Source of the DNA: Acanthococcus lagerstroemiae
Lineage: Eukaryota > Arthropoda > Insecta > Hemiptera > Eriococcidae
Direction: 5' to 3'
DNA length: 64,000 nucleotides
NCBI GenBank assembly: GCA_031841125.1
Contig: CM063108.1
Coordinates: 50,242,122-50,306,121, forward strand
The notes under the pieces were generated by a model. It made no database searches. It was given only the letters and a program-made list of their open reading frames with translations, and was not told where the DNA came from. The position numbers were made by a program, and so were the translations under genes. Below, in pieces: positions 11,731 to 20,300 of this stretch. Each line of letters starts with the position of its first letter. Within the stretch, counting starts at the first letter, position 1.

Positions 11731-12511
11731 ATGGTAAATAGGTGTGCCGAGTGTGGATCGTTCGTTTCGCACAATACTTCGCTTGTCATCTGTGCTACCT
11801 GTCCGTCTACCATACACCATAACTGTATACGTGGTGTACTCCCGAATAATTCACATTGGAAGTGCAAAGACTGCAGAGAAAAAATGGGTAAAGAAGATAA
11901 AACGTTGGCCATGCTCGAAAACATCACGAAAAAATTAGAGAAGTTGGACACGATCGAGGCTGCGGTAAAGGAAATGAAGGAAAGGTATTCGGAAGTCGTC
12001 GGAAAAGTAGAGGAGCACGAAAGGAGGATCGGTAACATCGAATCCGAGATGGACATAGTCAAGAAAGAAAATGCCCGACTCCGTAAAGTGTTAAACGAAA
12101 AGGAACAGCATGACAGAAATAAAAATATCGAAATACACAACTATCCGATGTCAAAGGAAGAATCAACCGATCAAATAGTCAAAAATATAGCTGCAGCTAT
12201 AGGAGTTACTCTACAAGACGGAGAAATACTCAACAGCCACCGATTAGGAGGAAAAACAGAAGCGGGAAGACCACCCCCTATAATAATTGTAGCGTTCAAC
12301 AGTTCCAGAATTGCAGACAGATTCATCCACAATAAGAAGAAGAAGGAGCTGAAAATGAGGCAAATCGATAAAAATACAGGTACCCCAGAGAAGGAAATCT
12401 ACATCAACGCGAATCTCACGAAATACAATCGAGACCTGTACATACAGACCAAGGCAAGATGTAAGGCGGCTAAATACGAGCGATTCTGGCAGTCCAAAGG
12501 GAGAATCAAAT
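11731..12511 (+). pseudogene. LINE B ORF1, N-terminal part: PHD finger, coiled coil, RRM-like
   Basis: ORF1 proteins bind the LINE RNA and form the transposition particle. The ATG at 11731 opens a frame with a PHD-type zinc finger in the first 50 residues (C-A-E-C, C-A-T-C, I-H-H-N-C, W-K-C-K-D-C). A long K/E-rich coiled coil follows (about residues 55-130), then an RRM-like C-terminal half. The LTR element enters after codon 260. The fragment 23506-23572 continues the same frame once the element and one AAAT copy are discounted, and ends at the natural TAA. Before the insertion ORF1 was therefore intact, at about 280 codons. Confidence 0.85.
12508..12511. repeat. Target-site duplication AAAT, left copy
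   Basis: AAAT immediately precedes the TGTA start of the 5' LTR and matches 23502-23505 after the 3' LTR. Removing one copy and the element restores the LINE B ORF1 frame. Confidence 0.9.
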
Positions 12512-13629
12512 TGTAGTGTGGGAGCGGGGCAGCGGGCACCGGCCGAGTTACATCGGCTTAGTAAATTAAAAGTAATATCGAATAACGGGTTTGAATTACC
12601 GATATCCGGTATCGTTTGGACGGGCCGTGGTTATTGGAGGGAGAAGGTGCATCTCTGCTTGGCATGGTGTAGGTGGACTGGGAATGCGAAAAATTCGTCA
12701 CTGTGATTTACGAGTGGAAAGTGGCCGTACAGCCGAAAAGAGTTCCGAAAAGTTCCGTTCGATTTTTGATGTGGTTAAAAACGTAGAGTCGCTGCACATA
12801 AGAGTTATCGTTGCTGAAGTGCATACTCTGTAAGACTGTTTTATATACATTTGCAAGTGATGCGTACGGCCAGGATGAGTGGCTAAAAGATCCACCGCTG
12901 GGGGGGCCGCCAGAGTGGCCGCCGCCCATGCCAAGCCTAGCCGGCACCTTGGGAACCACGGTCTCGATACTGGATTGCCGGCAGTGAACGATGAGTCCAA
13001 CACGCCTGCTGCCCCGATGTTGATGGAGTAAAAAACCAGAGCCCGCAGCCGTAACCACCCCGCAAGCAGTTACCAGATTAGTGTTTTTTCGTCATTTCTG
13101 TTTTTTTTTATTTATTTTTATGTTTTGTATGCATCAATTACCTAGTTATCGCTTTATGCGGCCAAATTTAAGGAGGAGGGGACCATAATCGGACGGGGAT
13201 ATTTCGCTCTTTTCTTTTTTTTGTTACCTTTAATCTCATTTTCTGTAGGTGCCCGAAGCAGAGGCCTCTTCTTCGTCGCCATTGGACCCCCAGGTACGTG
13301 ACAATTCATCTGTTTTTAATGGTTTTTATATGTATGTTCATCTTTTTATTGTTCGTCAGGTCCGTGAGTTTGTTGTAATTGTTTCTGTTTTTTGCCAATT
13401 TGTTCGTGGGGGGAAGGTCACGTAGCCTGGGGGCAGTTTGTTTCGCTTTTCGACGAGAGGGGGAAACTCCATCGGTTTTCATTTTTTTTTGTTTATTGTT
13501 ATAAATACAGTCCCTGTTACGAAAATATATGTTATGATGCAAGTTCGTTCCACGGTTATAATTATTTTAGTGGTGCTGATTTCATTCCAGCAGACGGGGA
13601 GGGGGTGTTCCTTCCGCTTCCCCGTTACA
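12512..13629 (+). repeat. 5' long terminal repeat (~1118 bp)
   Basis: It begins TGTAGTGTGGGAGCGGGG and ends CCCCGTTACA, with terminal inverted tetranucleotides TGTA/TACA. It is matched throughout by 22369-23501. A TATATA at 12842-12847 is a plausible core promoter for the genomic RNA, though no transcription start can be read from sequence. It lacks a 14-bp stretch present in the 3' LTR near 22865-22879. Confidence 0.93.
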
Positions 13630-13631
13630 CT

Positions 13632-13851
13632 AAAAAATTTTCAACTAATCAACAGCTCAAAGAGATACTGGTGGGACCTACACCATTCTTGTAGCCCCGA
13701 CCCATCTAGCCTACCTGGCATCCCATGGTGGCGGAATTTTGAATCTCTCGCAGTTATGGTTAGGCCAGGTAGGCTAGATGGGTCGGGGCTACAAGAATGG
13801 TGTAGGCCCCACCAGTATCTCTTTGAGCTGTTGATTAGTTGAAAATTTTTT
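13632..13851. repeat. Foldback hairpin directly after the 5' LTR, 88-bp arms
   Basis: Arms 13632-13719 and 13764-13851 are reverse complements with about one mismatch around a 44-base loop. They start two bases after the LTR ends, where the tRNA primer-binding site should be, and no TGG-type primer site is visible next to the LTR. It may be a foldback MITE inserted in this copy, or an intrinsic structured leader (possibly self-priming). No target duplication decides this. Confidence 0.85.
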
Positions 13852-13989
13852 CTTTTGTTGTTTTGTAATTTCGGTCAAATTAATATTCATTGTAAGTGAA
13901 GTGAAAGTAGGAGTTAGTGTAGTGTGGTGTTAATGCGGTAGGCAGGTATGCGGTTTTGCTTTTGCGGATATTTTTAGATTTGAGTTGCG

Positions 13990-14088
13990 ATGGTTTTTGC
14001 GGAGGGTTCTAGCCCTGATCGGAAGCGGAGAAGACGAAAAGGAGAAGAAACTCAGTTTCGTCGCCTTCAGACGGTTATTGCTACCTAG
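13990..14088 (+). CDS. Short basic upstream ORF (32 codons)
   Basis: ATG at 13990, TAG at 14086-14088. It encodes 32 residues with a strongly basic cluster, RKRRRRK, like a nuclear-localisation or RNA-binding signal. It overlaps the open frame of the capping-enzyme ORF, which runs from 14019 in the -1 frame relative to this one. It may be the true N-terminus of that protein reached by frameshifting, splicing or a sequencing/mutational indel, or just an upstream ORF. It could also be chance. Confidence 0.35.
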   Translation: MVFAEGSSPDRKRRRRKGEETQFRRLQTVIAT

Positions 14089-14186
14089 TATGGTTTTCGG
14101 ATCTGGGGTGTGCACAATCGTTCATAGGTGACATAAGATCTAAGTTGGGTGCTTATCCTACTCTTAGACTTGTTGTATCTGAGTTG

Positions 14187-15359
14187 ATGAGAATAGTACG
14201 AAATCGAAGTTGTTTGTTACGTGATCCTTTATTCGCTGGAGGTATCTATCACGTAGATGAAAACTTGACACACCGGATCACTTTTCTTGAATTAGTGAAA
14301 TTAGCCCTTGACGCTGATTATCCAGTTGGGGCCCAAACACGTCAAATGACAGATTGGTTGGCCACTAGCCAACATTGTCGTACCATATTGAAAGACGTTG
14401 GTCTTTCTCCCGATGCAGCGATTAGTGAATATGTTGAGAAACAATTGAATACTTCCGGATCAGACATAAGAGCAGCGGTGTCTGAGTGTATTACCGCGGA
14501 AGCTCGTGCTAGACTTCAACAGCCTCGAGAACGACTAGTATTACAACACAGTCTTCAACCTAAGGCCATGTCGGCCTTGCAATCAGCGTACTCCGAATTG
14601 AAACTACAGGTCGCTGATAGACCTGCACATCATCCTCACGCGTTGGCAGCTAGCGCTCGTTTATGTGAGGCGCAAGTTGCCCTAGACATACTGGGTTACC
14701 GTCATCTTAAAAATCCTATCGCGGGAAAAAACGTCGTGGTGAAGGACGTTGGAGGTAAGGTGTTGTCTCATATACGTCGCGGTCGTACAAACATCCACTG
14801 TTGTAGTCCGGTGCTTGACGCACGAGACGGTGAAAGATTTTCATCGCAAATGCATGAATTACGACGTTTGGATGTAACTCCCACAAGACGTCGGGTGTTG
14901 GAGATGGTCACTAATGGTTGTGATGCTCGGAGACTGTTTTGCACTAGGCGGGCTCAGGATTGTCCGGTTCGGGCTGAGGGTTGTTTGTTCTTACATTCTA
15001 CTTACGATATGTCGGTGCGATCGGAGATTGACAATATGCCCCGGGAGATGAGGAACCCTCGACGACGTTTCAAGTGGCTTCCCCCAGTAAATACACCGCG
15101 GCGTCCGATGGTAGCGTTGGTCACACGGACTTTGGTGCAGAAGGCCCGCGGTCCATGTCCCCCGAATCGTACCCGATTCTTCGGTTATAATGAACCATTT
15201 TTAGTTTCAAAGGGACTGGTCTCGGTTAGGGTGACATTTACAGCGAGGGGACACGAGAGGGAAGTTCATCTGGGTCGCCTTGATCAACACCCATTAGACG
15301 AACAAGAGTGCTGGCTGGCAGAGAAGTTTCCCCTAGCCCGTAGGTTTAAATTTAGGTAA
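14187..15359 (+). CDS. Extra 5' ORF: alphavirus-like capping methyltransferase/guanylyltransferase domain
   Basis: This ORF of 390 codons lies between 5' LTR and gag. The start is the first in-frame ATG; the frame is open from 14019 and the coding look extends upstream, so the true start is uncertain. The middle carries the motif order of viral RNA-capping enzymes (Vmethyltransf, which methylate GTP and transfer m7GMP to RNA): HHPHALAASARLCEA (14628, candidate catalytic His), VKDVGGK (Asp at 14745), IHCCSP (14793), DARDGER (14817), a C-x6-C pair (14940 and 14961) and HSTYD (14994). The H/C plus C-x6-C set matches that family's zinc site. The C-x6-C segment alone could be mistaken for a CCCH finger. 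It is probably captured from an insect virga/nege-like RNA virus; that origin is inference. The frame is intact, implying it was maintained. Confidence 0.75.
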   Translation: MRIVRNRSCLLRDPLFAGGIYHVDENLTHRITFLELVKLALDADYPVGAQTRQMTDWLATSQHCRTILKDVGLSPDAAISEYVEKQLNTSGSDIRAAVSECITAEARARLQQPRERLVLQHSLQPKAMSALQSAYSELKLQVADRPAHHPHALAASARLCEAQVALDILGYRHLKNPIAGKNVVVKDVGGKVLSHIRRGRTNIHCCSPVLDARDGERFSSQMHELRRLDVTPTRRRVLEMVTNGCDARRLFCTRRAQDCPVRAEGCLFLHSTYDMSVRSEIDNMPREMRNPRRRFKWLPPVNTPRRPMVALVTRTLVQKARGPCPPNRTRFFGYNEPFLVSKGLVSVRVTFTARGHEREVHLGRLDQHPLDEQECWLAEKFPLARRFKFR

Positions 15360-15883
15360 GAGGGAGTCGTATCCGATGTTTTGTCAGGGCGTCAGGGGGG
15401 AAGGGGGCTGTTGATTTCCAGCTTTTCAGGAGGCACTAGATGTATGGTCGGATTACTGCCTTTGGGTAAAAGCCTTCTAGCGTGTTCTCCGGGCCTTCAG
15501 CAGCTGGCTGAAGGGGGGCGCCGATGGTTGGCGGCTTTCTTGGCCCCTGTCGTCTATTGTATTACGAAATCCAAATTTTGCATGTTCTGGATCGACTTCT
15601 TATCAGGGTAGGGTTAATATTAGGACCGAAGGATATAGGTATAAGGTGAAAAGTTAGCTTGGCATGGACGGGTTCGATGCCGCGATGAAGGCATAAGCCC
15701 CCCCCCCCCGGTGTTTTTATATGATAGTTGTTTTATACACTTGTTGGTCTATTTTGTATTCGCATTTTTGCCATCGTTGTTGTTTTTCACGTATATTTAT
15801 ATTTATATTGTAGTATTTGTTATTTCGTGTATTGTAAGCTTAGTTTGTACTGTTTAAGTTCTGATAGTTGTGATAGTCGGAAA
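15360..15883 (+). other. Spacer between capping-enzyme ORF and gag
   Basis: This is a 524-bp non-coding leader. It contains a C-run at about 15700-15709 and, near 15660-15690, GACGGGTTCGATGCCG, which looks like a tRNA box B, but no full tRNA can be folded. Frame 2 happens to be open through here (hydrophobic, T-rich). It lacks an ATG and does not resemble a signal sequence in use. Confidence 0.5.
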
Positions 15884-17392
15884 ATGATGTCCGGCGGGGA
15901 GAGAACCCCTCCGCTTTCTTCAGACCCTAAGGAGCCCCGGAATAATACGGCTCTTAACACAAGCCATCCATTAATTCCACCCTTAAGTGACAAGTCATTT
16001 GAAGGAACGGGGGCGGGAGCAAAAGGTAGCTGGCCAACGAAAGACGACACAATGCATCACGCGTGGGTAAATTGGAAGACCCAGGCTCACTTTACCGATC
16101 GTAGGCGAAGTGAGACACGGGCTGACGATCTAAGACTCTACCAGGGTTCAGTACAGGATACAATCTTATCGGAACGTGAGCGGGAACTGATGGGAGTGGT
16201 CAGGGCCCAGGCCGACAGTATCGATAGGCTGAACGAGACTGTGAATGCAGCGGCACAGGCGTCACAGGCTACTAATGAGGCTTTGTTGGCACTGTGTTCG
16301 AAGCTCGATAGCGTCCAGTTGCATACACCAATCCGTAGTCATACGAGGAGAGCAGACCACGACCCTCAAGGTAATCTATCTCCATGTGCTTCGAACCAGG
16401 GAGAAAGAGTTGAACCTCCTTTAGGTCCCTCGTCTCCGGGAGGAGCGGACATTAACACCCAACTATGGCAGCGGTTCATTCAGGTCGAAGAAAATAGAAG
16501 GCTGGATGAGGCAGCGAGGCATGTACCCAAATACCAAATTGAAGATTCTGACTTGCCACCTCGCTTTATTTTTAACTTTGAAACTTACATTTCGGACTAC
16601 CCCTTGTCGGAGAGGCAGAAGGCCGAGTGGTTCCGTACCGCGGTGAGAGTAGTCAACCCCTCCTGGGATTATGGGTTAGACCCCCGGAGAAATACCTACG
16701 AGGATTTCCGGCAGGCCTTTTTACGGGCCTTTTGGGGCACTGACGCCCAAGAGACTCTGTGGGCTGAATTCCAGCAGAGTAAGATAGATCTTACTTCAGT
16801 AGCTGCACTGAGAGCGTACCTCGTAGGTTGGCATAATAAAGTCCGTAGTCTAGATGTGATCGCTGCTCAACCTCGAGAAATTATCCGAATTATGAAAGAG
16901 AAATTTCCAATAAAATACCGGGTCAATTTAATTTGGGTAGATAACCGTTGTTTTGAAAGGTTCTTGGAGGAAGTGGTCCAGACCGTAATCGAAGTTGATA
17001 GAATTTGGGGGACTGAGGAGGCAGCGCCAGCCAGGGGTCCTCGTAACCAGGGTCGTGGTAATGCTCCCCCCGCAGGCACCCAGAATAATCAGAGCGCACC
17101 TCCGCCGCGTCGAGAGGACGCCTCCCGCGAGTATAGAGCTACTCAGAATGGGCCTGGTAACTGGAGCCGTCCAGGGGGCGACAGACAGCCCCAGGGGCAA
17201 CAGTTTCCTCCAAGCGGCAACCAACAACGTTTTAGCCAACCGCAGTTTAACCCAAATTTCAGAAACGCAGAACCAGAAGGGGCGAGGGCACAAGGGGTCT
17301 CAGTATCAAGTCCACCCTCCTCAAGGGATGAACCCGTATCGTTTGCACCGACCGCTAGGCAGCCTGGCTCAGTATGGCCGGGAAACGATTAA
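15884..17392 (+). CDS. gag: Gag: Ty3-type capsid, no zinc knuckle
   Basis: Gag is the structural polyprotein that assembles the particle. The first of two tandem ATGs (AAAATGATG, 15884/15887) is the likely start, giving 502 residues; the open frame upstream lacks an ATG. The region coding NTYEDFRQAFLRAFWG, followed by YLVGWHNKVRSLD, is the Ty3/gypsy capsid core (Retrotrans_gag-like, about 16690-16860). The last about 120 residues are rich in Q, N, G, P and R (RGPRNQGRGN, PQGQQFPPSGNQQR). They contain no C-x2-C-x4-H-x4-C knuckle, so RNA binding probably relies on this basic, disordered tail. A Q/A-rich coiled-coil-like stretch precedes the capsid. The stop at 17390-17392 overlaps pol. Confidence 0.85.
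   Translation: MMSGGERTPPLSSDPKEPRNNTALNTSHPLIPPLSDKSFEGTGAGAKGSWPTKDDTMHHAWVNWKTQAHFTDRRRSETRADDLRLYQGSVQDTILSERERELMGVVRAQADSIDRLNETVNAAAQASQATNEALLALCSKLDSVQLHTPIRSHTRRADHDPQGNLSPCASNQGERVEPPLGPSSPGGADINTQLWQRFIQVEENRRLDEAARHVPKYQIEDSDLPPRFIFNFETYISDYPLSERQKAEWFRTAVRVVNPSWDYGLDPRRNTYEDFRQAFLRAFWGTDAQETLWAEFQQSKIDLTSVAALRAYLVGWHNKVRSLDVIAAQPREIIRIMKEKFPIKYRVNLIWVDNRCFERFLEEVVQTVIEVDRIWGTEEAAPARGPRNQGRGNAPPAGTQNNQSAPPPRREDASREYRATQNGPGNWSRPGGDRQPQGQQFPPSGNQQRFSQPQFNPNFRNAEPEGARAQGVSVSSPPSSRDEPVSFAPTARQPGSVWPGND
17374..17376 (+). other. First pol-frame ATG inside the gag end
   Basis: An ATG in the pol frame lies 19 bases before the end of gag. Pol could in principle start here by reinitiation, but the frameshift signal six bases downstream is the better explanation. 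Confidence 0.4.
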
Positions 17393-20300
17393 CTCCAGTG
17401 GTCCAAGGTCGGGTGGACGCTGGGGAGAATCCTCCTTCGATCCCGGCACCAGATAATGCGGCTCCTAGAAACAATATACGTAAGGTGAACGGAGAATTTC
17501 AGTTGGTTGGGGATACGGTGGCCTTCTTAGTCGCAAAATATTGTAGGTTCCCTTGGATCCGGAATAGTCCAACCAGCTTCGCCTGCTATTTCACCGCGCG
17601 AGAGTTCGCGACGATAGACTTTTTATTATCGTATTTGGAACCATGTAGATCGGTTGGTCCAGCGATTTTTCTGTCAGTCGGCCTGCTGGACCAAGTGGTG
17701 GGTCGAGTGCCTGTCAGTTATGAGTCCATCCTGGAAAAGGTGAAGAAGCTCTTTGAGATGTTAGAGGCCCGAGGAGCTCGGAAGATAGTGGTTGTGAAGC
17801 CGTTCCCTAACCCAAAGTTATCGCCTTCAGATGTTATAGGGTGGACTGTACTGGCAGATTTTCGTCGAGCGATTTTAGAAATTACCAACGCTACAGCTGA
17901 GTACTCGGTGCTCGATCTCGACCGTCGTATGTTTACTAAGGTGAATGAGAGTGAGGACATCTTCACAGTTTCTGACCAGGGGGTGCGTACGTTGAATATC
18001 CGTGGGCTTCTACCAGCCTACGAACTGGGTTATCGTGGCGTCAGTTATGTTTCACGTTTCATCATTCAAGAAATTTTGGCCGAACTACGGGCACGCAGAG
18101 ATGCACCGAGTTCAGATGCAATATGCTCCTTCTTGGCGGGTTTCAACGTGTCCGAGGAAGGTGATTCCCATATACCTGATACAGTACCCATTGTCTCGAC
18201 ACTAGTTTATGTGAATGTGTCTATACAACGGACCCGATGTTTAGCACTGATCGATTCCGGTGCGTCTTTGTCTTTTATGAGCAAACAGTTTCTGACACGA
18301 ATGGAAAATGATCGGTGCGAGAATTATCAACTTTTTCCCTTATCGCACCCGGTTAGGCTGTCACTTGCTGTCGGGCAAACACACGTGCTTGCGCAAATCG
18401 TTGCTGCTGAAATGCGTCTAAACCAGTCAGCGTGTGTTCGACATGCTTTCATTGTAGTTGACGGACTGCAGGAACAGATGATACTGGGTGGGTCTTTCTT
18501 GCGTGAGTTTAAGGCCATTATAGATTATAAGGAAAATATTTTGGGCCTAGAGCTCGGAGGTCGTAGACGAGAAGTGCCAATCTCTTGTCGTGAGAAAAAA
18601 CTGTCGGTGCTGGCTCGTTCTCTGGCACTGGCCTCCGCGAATGAATCGACAGTGACCGAGTGTATAGGGCCTCTTGTAGGTAATATAACATCCGAATTCG
18701 CAGCACTACAACGGTGTAGTCTCGAACATGAAGTCGGAATCAGAAGCGTATGTTTGGAACTCAATTATGCCAATTTATCGGAGATCGGTGGTCGTGTTCG
18801 TACAAAGTTGCAAGAGGCAATCAGTCTAGGTGTCTTAAGAGTAGAGCAGGCTGAAATGTGTATGTCGCGGATCGGGCCAGATCTTGACGTTTTTCGTGAG
18901 CAGCTCGGGCAATATAACGGCTCTGAGATTCATTTTGAACTTGTACCAACGGCAAAGTGGATTCCTAAACGTTACCCCGTCCCAATGGTCTTGCGTGAAG
19001 CAGTGCGTAAAGAGATAGAAGACTGGCTGTCTTCAGGCGTGATTAGAGTGTCTAATACTAGGTACCTTAATCCATTGGTGGTAATTCCTAAAAAGGATGG
19101 TCGTGTGAGACTATGTATCGATGCTTCAGCCTTGAACGGAGTTTTAAAATCACAACATCACATGCCACCCTCCATAGAGGATCTGCTTTTTGAAGCCAAC
19201 ACTGGGGGAGTGTTTTGTAGTCTGGACTTCTCCTCTGGTTTTTTACAGTTACCTCTCGATAGGCAGTTGTCTGAGTACCTGGGATTTGAGTTTGAAGGCG
19301 TAGTATATTGCATGCAGAGGCTAGCATTTGGGACCAGTGTCTCTCTGTCGATTTTTCAGCGAGTAGTGCGGGAGGTAGTCTACCGCAATGGAGTGTCATC
19401 CGAGTTCGTGAAGATCTACGTCGACGATCTCAAAATACAGGCCCCAAGTGTTGAACAGGCTATCGATCTGCTTGCTAAGGTGATCTCGAACGTGCGAGCA
19501 GCAGGTATGACACTCGCTATAGATAAAGCTCATCTGTTTAAACCTTCGCTCGATTTCCTGGGGCATGTTCTTACCGGCGGAGAAATTAGGAAGAATCTAG
19601 ACAAGGCGATATTTTTTGAGAATTTTAGAGGAAAGTACCTTACGGCGGATCAAGATCGTTTTCGTGGTAAAAGGCCTGTTCAAGAATTTCTCGGTTTCTC
19701 AAATTGGTACAGTCGGTTTATCTTTAATTATGAGAGTTTAATTCAACCGTGGCTACACCTGTTACGATCTCCCCCGCCATATCTTATCACCAAGGAAATA
19801 CGAGAATCGTTCGAAGCGATGCAAAAGGCTTTCTTAGTTGATCGTAAGCTAATAGTGCCAACGATGAATGACCCGTTTCTTTTCTTTCTGTCAGTAACCG
19901 AACAGTTCGTTGTTGGTTGTATTTTTCAAGTTGACTCGCACGGTAATAATAATATTGTATTGATGCTTAATCATAATTTCGATGCTAGTATACAAGCGAA
20001 ATCACCGAATCTCAGGCTGTTGTATTCCCTGTATTACACATTGAAGCGTTATCAGGTCTTGTTGATAAGCCGGACGGTATTAGTGCAGCGGGACTTCGCA
20101 AATTGTCTCTCTGCCGCTAAAGAATTATTAAATGTTAATAAGCTGGTTGCAAAATGGTGCATGTTTATACAATCTTTCAATGTCTGTTATACGCAGGAAC
20201 GTGATAAGCAGTTCGCTGCACTGACCCGAAGTTTATTGAATGAAGAGTTATTCACAGAATCAAATTATGTACAGTTCGAGACAGTGTTTTGCCTAGGTGG

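Noticed and set aside
12518..12706. Small ORFs repeated in both LTRs (also 22366-22563 and others)
   Set aside because: They are duplicated only because they lie in the LTRs; composition is non-coding and they lack conservation beyond the LTR identity.
14931..14999. CCCH zinc finger in the extra ORF (C-x6-C-x6-C-x3-H)
   Set aside because: The spacing fits loosely, but the first two cysteines and the following HSTYD fall exactly where the viral capping-enzyme motifs expect them, so the whole-domain explanation is better.
15650..15700. tRNA gene near a GGTTCGATGCC box B
   Set aside because: No matching box A, acceptor stem or anticodon arm can be formed.
15728..15883. N-terminal hydrophobic extension of Gag
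   Set aside because: It would start at a TTG; there is no ATG, and the sequence is T-rich leader. The tandem ATG at 15884 is the sensible start.
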